A stretch of DNA of 12,958 bases, from the NCBI GenBank assembly GCA_964431545.1, contig CAYSLC010000158.1, forward strand, positions 1-12,958. The letters run 5' to 3'. A program made the position numbers and the translations under genes. The notes below the pieces were generated by a model. The model saw nothing but the letters and a program-made list of their open reading frames with translations. It had not been told where the DNA came from and ran no database searches. The stretch's first letter is position 1. The number at the start of each line of letters is the position of its first letter. The stretch comes from CAYSLC01 sp964431545. GTDB lineage: Bacteria; Desulfobacterota; Desulfobacteria; Desulfobacterales; JAABSP01. Shown in pieces: positions 1-6,139 of the stretch.

Positions 1-1148
1 GTGATGACGAAAACGGCCCCCGATCCGGGTTCGCTCTCGGCCCGGATGGTCCCCCCGTGGTTTTCGACGATCATCTTCGTGATGGAGAGCCCGAACCCGA
101 TGCCGTGGACCTTTGTGGAAAAGAGCGGATCGAAGACCTTGTCGAGGTGTTCCGGGGGGATCCCCGGCCCGGAATCGGCGATGCGAAGCGCCACCGCCCC
201 GCCCGCGCGGCGGATGGCGACGGTCAGCTCCCCCGCCCCGTCCATGGCCTGGAGGGCGTTTCCGAAGATGTTCTCCAGGGCCATGCGGATCTGCTCGGGG
301 TCCACCTCCACGGAGACTTCCGTTTCCGGGGCAATGAGGGTCACGGTCACCGCCTCGGGGACGCGGCATCCGCCGAGGGTCTTGGAGACGATGCCGGAAA
401 GATCATGGGCCCCGGTCTTGGGCTTCTCCATGCGGCTCAGCCTCTGGAGGCTCTCGATGATCTCCGTGGATCTCCGGATGTTCGATACGATGCGGCCCAG
501 ATGCTTGCGGGCGTTTTCATCTTCTTTGCCGAGGGCCATGTCCAGGCAGTAGACCGAAGAGTCGATGGCCGCCAGCGGGTTGCGCAGCTCATGGGCGAGG
601 CTGCCGGCAAAGTGGCCGAGCACCGCCAGCCGCTCCTTGACCAGGAGTTCGGCCTGGGCCTGTTCGAGTTTCCGGGTGCGTTCGGCCACAAGCTGTTCCA
701 GGCTTTGGGAATACGCGTGGAGCTTCTCCTCGCTCTCCCGCAGTTGCTCCGCCAATCGCCGGCGCTCCCTCTCGACCCCGGCTTTGTAGAGCGTCATCTC
801 GAGCATGGCGGCCAGCTCCCGCTCTTCGAACGGCTTGACGAGGTAGCCGAACGACCCCGCCGACTTGGCCCGCCGGAGCAGGTCGTCGTCGCTGTAAGCC
901 GAGAGGAACAGGACGGGGATCTCGAACCGGCCGTGGATCTTTTCGGCCGCCTCGATGCCGTCCATCTCCCCCCGCAGGCGGATGTCCATCAGGACGGCGT
1001 CGGGCCGGTCCGCGCCGGCCCTGTGGACGGCCTCCTCGCCCGAGGCCGCGACGGCGGTCACGGTGTATCCGAGGCCCTCCAGGCAGTCCCGGCAATCCTC
1101 GGCCACGGTGGTGTTGTCCTCGACGATCATGATTCTCGGGGAATCCAT
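1..1148 (-). CDS. Receiver-histidine kinase hybrid, C-terminal end cut by window edge
   Basis: The reading frame is open for 382 codons from the ATG at 1148 to the left edge, with no stop, so only the last few residues should be missing. Residues 1-120 form a receiver domain with acidic residues E10/D11, phospho-acceptor D55 (LMDIR), S83 and K105 (LVKPF). A coiled segment (about 125-170) leads to a HisKA domain with H186 in LAHELRNPL. The HATPase_c domain follows: N box around N293/N297, G1 box DSGPGIPP (325-332), then FSTKVHGIGFGL (343-354). There is no signal peptide or membrane segment, so it is cytoplasmic. An in-frame ATG at 1154 directly abuts the AAAGGA Shine-Dalgarno; the ATG at 1148 lies six bases from it and is preferred. 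It is 115 bp downstream of the HisKA_2 kinase gene on the same strand, which suggests a phosphorelay: the upstream kinase may phosphorylate D55 and so tune this kinase. The final output partner is not visible. Confidence 0.9.
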   Translation of the reverse strand, partial: MDSPRIMIVEDNTTVAEDCRDCLEGLGYTVTAVAASGEEAVHRAGADRPDAVLMDIRLRGEMDGIEAAEKIHGRFEIPVLFLSAYSDDDLLRRAKSAGSFGYLVKPFEERELAAMLEMTLYKAGVERERRRLAEQLRESEEKLHAYSQSLEQLVAERTRKLEQAQAELLVKERLAVLGHFAGSLAHELRNPLAAIDSSVYCLDMALGKEDENARKHLGRIVSNIRRSTEIIESLQRLSRMEKPKTGAHDLSGIVSKTLGGCRVPEAVTVTLIAPETEVSVEVDPEQIRMALENIFGNALQAMDGAGELTVAIRRAGGAVALRIADSGPGIPPEHLDKVFDPLFSTKVHGIGFGLSITKMIVENHGGTIRAESEPGSGAVFVI

Positions 1149-1160
1149 TGGCATTCCTTT

Positions 1161-1175
1161 CTCCGCGCGGCGGAG
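1161..1175 (-). promoter_or_regulatory. Leader hairpin just upstream of the hybrid kinase ribosome site
   Basis: The sequence CTCCGC-GCG-GCGGAG makes a perfect 6-bp stem with a 3-base loop. It abuts the AAAGGA ribosome-binding sequence of the downstream hybrid kinase on the minus strand. It could affect translation of the second gene of the pair. It has no T-tract, so it is not an intrinsic terminator. Its function is inference only. Confidence 0.3.
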
Positions 1176-1263
1176 ACCTTCAAGGTGTTCCGAACCCAGG
1201 AGATCTTGATTTCAATCCCGGCGGAGCCCCTCCAGGGTTTCGAAGTCTCCGGCGGTCCTTCTT

Positions 1264-2766
1264 TCAACTCCTGTTCCCACAGCCGAACCGGATGGTGAAC
1301 CGGGTTCCGCCGTCCCTCTCCACGTCGATGCGCCCTTCCAGCTCCCGGGTGACGGCCCCCGCCACCAGCCGCATGCCGAGGGACCGGGAGGCGAAGATAT
1401 CGACCCCCGGTGGAAGACCCTTCCCATCGTCGGCCACGGTCAGTTCGACCGTCTCCGGATCGGGGGTGGTCACGCCGATGGTCACGCTTCCCGTTTCTCC
1501 CGGAGAAAACGCGTGCTTGAAGGCATTGGAAACCAGTTCGGCGATGACCATGCCCACGGCGACCCCCTGATCCAGGTTGAGCCTGACGAAGCCCGGATCG
1601 ACCGTCACCGAAATCCCCTTGTCCGTGGCGTCGTGGACGTGGGCGAGGTTCCGGCAGAGCTTCAGGAGGTAGGCCCCGAAGTCGATGCGGACCAGGTCGT
1701 CGGACTGGTAGAGGGCCTCGTGGATCAGGGACATGGCCTCGATCCGGCCCCGGCAGTCATCGAAAACGGTCTTGAGGCGCGGGTCCCGGTTCTTTCTGGC
1801 GTGCATCCGCAGGAGGCTCAAGATCACCTGCATGTTGTTCTTCACCCGGTGGTGGATCTCGCGCAGGAGGACCTCCTTTTCCGCCAGGGCCTCCTTGAGC
1901 GCAATCTCCGCAAGCTTGCGCGCCGTCGTCACCTCGGTGTAGGTGATCATGCCGCCGATGGAGCCGTCCGCCCGGTACCACGGCCGGCATTCCCATCGGT
2001 TGTAGGTGAAGGAGCCGTCCGTGCGCCGGAACCCGTCATCGTCGTTTTTCTCCACGGCCCCCTGGAGGACCCGCCGGTGGACCGCTTTCCAGCGTTCCGG
2101 CATCTCGGGGAACACCTCGTAATGGTGCCTGCCCGAAATATCTTTGTCCGCGATACCATAATCCCGAAGGTACCGGTCGCTGACGGCGATGTAGCGCAGA
2201 TCCCGGTCATAGACGGCGATGGCGTTGGGGTCGTGCTTGATGATGTACCGCATGACCTCCTCGTTCTCCCGCAGCGCCTCTTCCGCCCGTTTTCGTTTCG
2301 TGATATCCGCCATGAAACACAGGGTCGCGGGCCGCTCCCCCCATGTGAAGAGCGCCACCTTCAGGTTCACCCATCGGATCTCGCCGGATCCGTGGATGAT
2401 CCGAAAGGGGTAGACATCGGGGATGGACGTATCCCCGGCGAGTCTCCCCTCATGCCGTTCCGCCACCATTTTCCGGTCCGCCCCATGGACAAATTCGGTG
2501 AGGGGCCGGGCGCCGAGTTCCGCCTCTGAATACCCGAAAAGCGCTTCGCCCCTTGGATTGGAAAACACGAACACCCCATCCTGGGCCACCAGGATGGCCT
2601 CATTGGCGTTTTCCACCATGAGCCTGCACGTTTCCGCGCTTTCCCGCGACGCCCCCCCGCCGCCTTTTCCGCCGGGAGGGTGCTGGACCGCCGTCTGCTC
2701 GCCGAGAACCCCTTCCAGTTCCAGAACCCGCCGCTCCAGTTCCTCATAGGTCGGTTTTTCCGTCAT
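1264..2766 (-). CDS. PAS-PAS-HisKA_2 sensor histidine kinase
   Basis: This is a soluble 500-residue sensor kinase. A short coil (residues 1-22, MTEKPTYEELERRVLELEG) is followed by a low-complexity glycine linker and a PAS domain (about 44-155) ending in the PAC-like FMADITKRKRAEEAL. A second PAS domain (about 168-283) ends in GGMITYTEVTTARKLAE. The phosphotransfer motif REIHHRVKNNMQ (302-313, histidines 305/306) is the hallmark of HisKA_2 kinases such as PdtaS and light-sensing HWE relatives. The ATPase domain has an N box ELVSNAFKH (410-418) and DDGKG (446-450). No membrane helix is seen, so the signal is probably cytoplasmic. An ATG at 2772 directly abuts the Shine-Dalgarno AAAGG, while the one at 2766 is six bases away and gives the typical N-terminus. 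The gene is probably co-transcribed with the receiver-kinase 115 bp downstream, its likely phosphorylation partner. The ligand is unknown. Confidence 0.93.
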   Translation of the reverse strand: MTEKPTYEELERRVLELEGVLGEQTAVQHPPGGKGGGGASRESAETCRLMVENANEAILVAQDGVFVFSNPRGEALFGYSEAELGARPLTEFVHGADRKMVAERHEGRLAGDTSIPDVYPFRIIHGSGEIRWVNLKVALFTWGERPATLCFMADITKRKRAEEALRENEEVMRYIIKHDPNAIAVYDRDLRYIAVSDRYLRDYGIADKDISGRHHYEVFPEMPERWKAVHRRVLQGAVEKNDDDGFRRTDGSFTYNRWECRPWYRADGSIGGMITYTEVTTARKLAEIALKEALAEKEVLLREIHHRVKNNMQVILSLLRMHARKNRDPRLKTVFDDCRGRIEAMSLIHEALYQSDDLVRIDFGAYLLKLCRNLAHVHDATDKGISVTVDPGFVRLNLDQGVAVGMVIAELVSNAFKHAFSPGETGSVTIGVTTPDPETVELTVADDGKGLPPGVDIFASRSLGMRLVAGAVTRELEGRIDVERDGGTRFTIRFGCGNRS

Positions 2767-3066
2767 TTCCATCCTTTACAAGAGGCCGGCACGGCCTGAT
2801 TTTCTGGTGATCATTCTACCTTGTGGTCCTGGAACCGATCCTTATCATACCCCCATCGTTATTCCAATCGGTGATGATCAGCGCCGCTGTCGGGGGGCGA
2901 TGATGGGGAGGGAAACGCATGGATGGGTCGATCGGTTCCCAGCCGGGGTGTCTGTCTTTCCCGCCAGCGGATATGGGGGCGGGGAGACGGAAAGGAGGGT
3001 CGGGAAAGGGGACCGGACCGGAGGGACAAGACGACGGACCCGGACCGTGCGCGTCGGTTCGGGCAT
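2767..3066 (-). other. Gene-free upstream region of the HisKA_2 kinase
   Basis: About 300 bases lie between the kinase start and the terminator of the cytochrome gene, and I see no convincing small gene here. On the minus strand, TATGAT (2844-2849) is a fair -10 element, but no good -35 stands at the right distance. A 6-bp hairpin, AGGCCG-GCA-CGGCCT (2783-2797), sits in the leader just before the ribosome site. GGAACCGATC (2831-2840) and its exact reverse complement (2930-2939) form a 10-bp inverted pair 89 bases apart. They share the core GATCGGT with the cytochrome/activator intergenic region. The rest is G-rich on the plus strand without recognisable structure. Confidence 0.4.
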
Positions 3067-3100
3067 AAAAAAGGCGCCCCGTTTCCAGGGCGCCCGTTTT
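3067..3100 (-). terminator. Intrinsic terminator of the cytochrome gene
   Basis: Read on the minus strand, GGCGCCC and GGGCGCC (plus positions 3088-3094 and 3073-3079) form a 7-bp all-GC stem around an 8-base loop. Six T residues (plus 3067-3072) follow directly. It begins about 20 bases past the cytochrome stop codon, the standard place for a Rho-independent terminator. It insulates the downstream kinase genes. Confidence 0.85.
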
Positions 3101-3117
3101 CGGAAAGCCGGCGGGGA

Positions 3118-4197
3118 TCACTCCATTTTCGGCGGCGGGGACTCCTGGACCTCGGCCATCATCTCCAACTGCTCCCGGGTCAGGGGGCTGCCGAAGGCGG
3201 CATACTGGATGACCGGCGGCCTCGGGTCCTCCACGGGGACCCACCCCTTTTCGCCGAAGTTCTGGTAGGAGCAGCGGTAGTCCACGCCGTCCACCACCGG
3301 GATCACCCCTTTCCGGTTGACCACCTTGCCCGCCTCGAGCCAGGTCAGGGCCACCTCCCCTTCCACGGCCTTCGTCACGTTCTCGGTGGCGTGGCAGGCG
3401 TCGCAGGAGCGGCCGGGGTTCATCACCGAATGGCTCATGTGCGGGGCGAAGAGCAGGAAGGTCTTGTCTCCGCCGGTGACAAAGGTCTGCATGCTGGCCG
3501 AGGAGACCTTGCCCCTGTAGTTCATCAGAAAGAGCCATCCGGAAACCGGAATCGCCTTCCGGACCCCCTTTTCCACCATGGTATCGAAATGGCAGTTGGT
3601 GCAGGAGACCACGTGGCGCAGGTGGCACGCCTTGCAGTCGAGCCGCCCGCCGTGGGCCTGGTGGGACTCGATGGGCTTGATGTCGTCATGGCAGCTCTCG
3701 CACCGGGTGTCCATGGCCCCGGGCGATTTCAGCGATTGATAGGCCCGGCCGTCCCCGTGCATCTCCCGCTCCGAGTGGCAGTCGACGCAGACCATGCCCT
3801 GGAGCAGATGGACATCCTCTTGCCCGGCCTTGTGGTCGATGCGGATCATGGCCCCCTCACGGCCGTGGCACTTGAGGCACATGGCCTGGTTGGACGCCGC
3901 CCGGGTGGAATAGGCGGCCACCCGGCAGTCCTTTTCAACCGTCTCCGATTTGTGGCAGCGGTCGCAGCCGGGCGTGTGGCAGTTCTTGCAGCCCAGTCGC
4001 TCGTAGGGGATGCCGGTCAGGCCTTCGAGCCCGCCGTTCTCCTTCGCGTACCAATACCCCATGCCGTTGGCCGTGTAGTGGAGGCTGTTGAGAAAGAAGC
4101 AGTCCTCCTTTTCGATCTCCTGGCTGACGGCGGCGGCGGCCGCCACCACGCCGATGAGACAGGCCGATACGATCCAAAACAGTCGATGGTTCCCCAT
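3118..4197 (-). CDS. Exported octaheme c-type cytochrome
   Basis: The product is 359 residues. Residues 1-25 are an export signal: basic MGNHR, a hydrophobic stretch with an alanine-rich end, then SQE. Eight CXXCH haem-c sites start at C70, C78, C107, C137, C166, C188, C199 and C265. Two pairs are close together (C70/C78 and C188/C199), as in stacked-haem multihaem cytochromes. Many extra histidines (for example H40, H122, H130, H179, H182, H195, H253, H256) could be distal ligands. There is no CXXCK, so nothing marks it as an NrfA-type or tetrathionate-reductase catalytic subunit. It is most likely a periplasmic electron carrier, but I do not recognise the specific family. A GTG at 4203 is too close to the GGGGAGG ribosome site (4204-4209 area), so the ATG at 4197 is chosen. 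The gene stands alone between a sigma-54-type promoter and its own terminator, divergent from a sigma-54 activator that probably controls it. C33, C91 and C309 are extra cysteines outside haem motifs. Confidence 0.93.
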   Translation of the reverse strand: MGNHRLFWIVSACLIGVVAAAAAVSQEIEKEDCFFLNSLHYTANGMGYWYAKENGGLEGLTGIPYERLGCKNCHTPGCDRCHKSETVEKDCRVAAYSTRAASNQAMCLKCHGREGAMIRIDHKAGQEDVHLLQGMVCVDCHSEREMHGDGRAYQSLKSPGAMDTRCESCHDDIKPIESHQAHGGRLDCKACHLRHVVSCTNCHFDTMVEKGVRKAIPVSGWLFLMNYRGKVSSASMQTFVTGGDKTFLLFAPHMSHSVMNPGRSCDACHATENVTKAVEGEVALTWLEAGKVVNRKGVIPVVDGVDYRCSYQNFGEKGWVPVEDPRPPVIQYAAFGSPLTREQLEMMAEVQESPPPKME

Positions 4198-4250
4198 GGT
4201 CACCTCCCCGATGGTTGCCGTGATACCAGGTACATGGACGCACCAGTTTT

Positions 4251-4267
4251 ATGCACCGTCCGTGCCG
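4251..4267 (-). promoter_or_regulatory. Sigma-54 (-24/-12) promoter for the cytochrome gene
   Basis: On the minus strand the sequence reads CGGCACGGACGGTGCAT. Against the sigma-54 consensus TGGCACG-N4-TTGCA it keeps GGCACG and TGCA, with the invariant GG and GC dinucleotides at the exact required spacing. The deviations are T to C before the GG and T to G at the first base of TTGCA. Transcription would start near 4241, giving a leader of about 44 bases before the cytochrome ATG at 4197. The divergent gene encodes a sigma-54 activator, which strengthens the call. Confidence 0.65.
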
Positions 4268-4279
4268 GTCGCCCCCACG

Positions 4280-4324
4280 GCGATCGGTGGCCGAAACCAA
4301 CCCACTGAAATCCATACCGATCGC
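4280..4324. repeat. 9-bp inverted repeat, candidate activator-binding site
   Basis: GCGATCGGT (4280-4288) and ACCGATCGC (4316-4324) are exact reverse complements separated by 27 bases. Each arm also contains the self-complementary hexamer CGATCG. The pair begins about 14 bases upstream of the cytochrome's -24 element. This is closer than most upstream activating sequences but suits a two-site dimer or oligomer binding element. The role as binding site of the adjacent activator is inference. Confidence 0.45.
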
Positions 4325-4398
4325 TCGACTTACCGCCGGGGTTTGGCTGTCCGCATCCTCCACGGAAGGGAACCGGATGAACCGTTTTGCCGGATCGC

Positions 4399-4415
4399 CG
4401 GGGAACCGATTGCAC
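4399..4415 (+). promoter_or_regulatory. Weak sigma-54-like promoter facing the activator gene
   Basis: CGGGGAACCGATTGCAC has a perfect TTGCA -12 element and GG at the correct distance. The CACG part of the -24 box is not conserved (GGAA instead). It would start transcription about 105 bases before the activator ATG and allow self-activation. The match is partial, and GG-N10-GC is common in GC-rich DNA, so this is tentative. A sigma-70 reading of the same stretch (TTGCAC, 17 bases, TAGGCT) is no better. Confidence 0.25.
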
Positions 4416-4530
4416 CCGGCCCCGGCGTATGGTAGGCTGTCTAAAAGGTCGACCCGTCTTCCTCCCCCCGATCCCGCCCCGCCGCTCCGGGTCGCCGTCC
4501 ATCGACAACCGATTTTTGCCGGGAGGCAAC

Positions 4531-5898
4531 ATGGTTCGATCCCAGGGGCCGGCCGACGCCATCCACGAGATCATCCTGGACAGCATCGCCGACGGGGTGT
4601 TCACCGTGGATCTCGATTTCCGGATCACCTCCTTCAACCGGGCCGCGGAGACCATCACCGGGATCCCCCGGAAGGAAGCGGTGGGACGCCCGTGCCGGAG
4701 GGTCCTCCGGGCCCGGATCTGCGAGGCCGGGTGCCTCCTCCGGCAGGCGATGGCGTCCGGCGGGAGCATCGTGGGCACCGCCGTCCACATCACCCGGGCG
4801 GATGACCGGCGGATTCCCATCAGCGTCAACGCGGCCCTGCTCCGGGCCCCGGACGGGGAGCTGATCGGCGGCGTGGAGACCTTCCGGGACCTGACCACCG
4901 TCGACCGGCTCCGCAGGGCCCTGCGCCGGAAGCACGGCTTCGACGACATCATCAGCAAGAACGAAAAGATGGCCCGGATCTTTTCCATCCTGCCCCGCAT
5001 CGCCGAAAGCGGCAGCACCGTCCTGATCGAAGGGGCCAGCGGCACCGGCAAGGAGCTGGTGGCCCGGGCCATCCACCACCACAGCCCCCAGGGGAAGGGG
5101 CCGTTCGTGGCGGTCAACTGCGGCGCGCTCCCCGACGCCCTGTGCGAGTCCGAACTCTTCGGATACAGGGCGGGGGCGTTCACCGACGCCAAACAGGACA
5201 AGCCGGGCCGGTTCGCAAGGGCCCAAAACGGCAGCATCTTCCTGGACGAGATCGGGGACATCTCCCTGTTCGTCCAGAGCCGCCTGTTGCGGGTGCTGGA
5301 GGAGCGGGTCTACGAGCCTTTGGGGGCCACCCGGACCGTGGAGACCAACGCCCGGATCATCGCCGCCACCCACCGGAGCCTCGGGGACTTGGCCGCGGCA
5401 GGCCGGTTCCGGGAGGACCTCTACTTCCGGATCAACGTCATCAAGATCGCCCTGCCCCCCCTTTCCGAACGCAAAGAGGACATCCCCCTGCTCATAGACC
5501 ACTTCATCGACCGGTTCAACCATCTGCGGTCCGGCAAGATCCGGGGGATCTCCCGGGAGGCGACCGCGGCCCTGCTGTCGTACCCGTGGCCGGGAAACGT
5601 CCGGGAGCTGGAGAACGCCATCGAGCACGCCTTTGTCCTGTGCCGGGGGGAGCGGATCGATCGGACCCACCTGCCCGACAACATCGCCGCCCCGGACCGG
5701 CCCCCGCCGGCCACCTCCGGGGGCACCCTCAAAGCGATCGAAAGGCAGGCCATCGAGCTGGCCCTGCGGCGCCACCAGGGCAGGCGGGTCGCCGCGGCCC
5801 GGGAGCTGGGGATCGACAAGAACACTCTCCGGCGCAAGATCCTGCGCCACGCCATCGATGTGCCCCGGCGACGCCCACCCCGACGGCCCCCGGATTAG
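4531..5898 (+). CDS. PAS-type sigma-54-dependent transcriptional activator
   Basis: This 455-residue enhancer-binding protein has the order PAS (about 9-122), AAA+ (about 140-375) and Fis-type helix-turn-helix (about 400-440, AAARELGIDKNTLRRKI). Walker A is GASGTGKE (168-175), Walker B is SIFLDE (235-240), the arginine-finger region is GRFREDLYFR (291-300), and sensor II is WPGNVREL (353-360). There is no receiver domain, so control is through the PAS domain rather than phosphorylation. C55, C64 and C68 cluster in its middle (residues 55-68, C-X8-C-X3-C) and could hold a metal or redox switch. The sigma-54 contact loop reads GAFTDA (215-220) instead of the canonical GAFTGA. The start at 4531 is set by GGGAGG four bases upstream; an in-frame extension to 4387 lacks family similarity. 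It is transcribed away from the octaheme cytochrome gene, whose promoter looks sigma-54-type, so that gene is the likely target. Confidence 0.95.
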   Translation: MVRSQGPADAIHEIILDSIADGVFTVDLDFRITSFNRAAETITGIPRKEAVGRPCRRVLRARICEAGCLLRQAMASGGSIVGTAVHITRADDRRIPISVNAALLRAPDGELIGGVETFRDLTTVDRLRRALRRKHGFDDIISKNEKMARIFSILPRIAESGSTVLIEGASGTGKELVARAIHHHSPQGKGPFVAVNCGALPDALCESELFGYRAGAFTDAKQDKPGRFARAQNGSIFLDEIGDISLFVQSRLLRVLEERVYEPLGATRTVETNARIIAATHRSLGDLAAAGRFREDLYFRINVIKIALPPLSERKEDIPLLIDHFIDRFNHLRSGKIRGISREATAALLSYPWPGNVRELENAIEHAFVLCRGERIDRTHLPDNIAAPDRPPPATSGGTLKAIERQAIELALRRHQGRRVAAARELGIDKNTLRRKILRHAIDVPRRRPPRRPPD

Positions 5899-5946
5899 CG
5901 TTCTGTTAGCGATCCGCTAGAATTTCGTCAATTCCCGCCCCGCCCA

Positions 5947-5977
5947 TTGACAACGGATCCGATTTCCGGTCTAGGAT
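5947..5977 (+). promoter_or_regulatory. Sigma-70-type promoter of the LacI/ABC operon
   Basis: A perfect -35 hexamer TTGACA (5947-5952) is followed by TAGGAT (5972-5977) as the best -10. The 19-base spacing is longer than ideal. At 17 bases the alternative is TCTAGG (5970-5975). The -10/start region overlaps an 18-bp LacI-type palindrome, so bound repressor would block it. No comparable promoter is visible in the 92 bases before the binding-protein gene, so this one probably serves the whole operon. Confidence 0.6.
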
Positions 5978-5992
5978 GTAAACGTTTACATC
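5975..5992. promoter_or_regulatory. LacI-family operator, 18-bp perfect palindrome
   Basis: GATGTAAACGTTTACATC is fully self-complementary with a central CG. The inner AAACGTTT core is the classic form for LacI/GalR-family repressors (compare the PurR and CcpA/cre classes). It overlaps the promoter's -10/start region and lies about 150 bases upstream of a LacI-family gene. This points to autorepression and induction of the transport operon. I found only this copy in the window. Confidence 0.88.
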
Positions 5993-5993
5993 G

Positions 5994-6138
5994 GGGGCCG
6001 TAACAGGCCCCGCGATTCCGATGGATTTCTCGAAACAGGGTTCCGGGGGGCGGATGGACCGCGGCACATTTGATGGGGGGCGGAAAACAGCCGGGGAAAG
6101 CGGGGACGGTTCTCGCCGGCCCCTGGCCGGGGGCCGGC
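5994..6138 (+). promoter_or_regulatory. Structured leader of the lacI-type gene
   Basis: The leader carries two hairpins. GGGGCC-GTAACA-GGCCCC (5994-6011) follows the operator. A stronger one (6115-6138) has 9-bp arms GCCGGCCCC and GGGGCCGGC around TGGCCG, ending one base before the repressor's ATG at 6140. No Shine-Dalgarno sequence precedes that start, so the terminal hairpin should strongly limit repressor translation. There is no coding sequence with a credible start in this leader. Confidence 0.5.
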
Positions 6139-6139
6139 C

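Larger units (their letters stand above)
4198..4530. promoter_or_regulatory. Divergent control region between cytochrome and activator genes
   Basis: This 333-bp gene-free stretch separates the minus-strand cytochrome from the plus-strand activator. In order it holds the cytochrome ribosome site GGGGAGG, a minus-strand -24/-12 promoter (4251-4267), a 9-bp inverted repeat (4280-4324), a plus-strand -24/-12-like sequence (4399-4415), and the activator ribosome site GGGAGG (4521-4526). The arrangement is typical of an activator acting on a divergent target. I see no additional coding sequence. Confidence 0.6.

Noticed and set aside
57..1298. 413-codon plus-strand open frame over the hybrid kinase
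   Set aside because: The minus-strand frame encodes receiver, HisKA and HATPase domains with all key residues; this is its shadow.
4387..4530. Upstream extension of the sigma-54 activator by 48 codons
   Set aside because: It overlaps the control region and has no family similarity. A ribosome site GGGAGG precedes the ATG at 4531.
4441..5850. 469-codon minus-strand open frame opposite the activator
   Set aside because: It mirrors the activator's codons, and its Gly/Asp/Pro-rich composition shows no domain.
5907..5919. Terminator of the activator gene (TAGCG-ATC-CGCTA)
   Set aside because: The 5-bp stem is weak and no T-run follows. No convincing terminator is seen between the activator and the LacI promoter.
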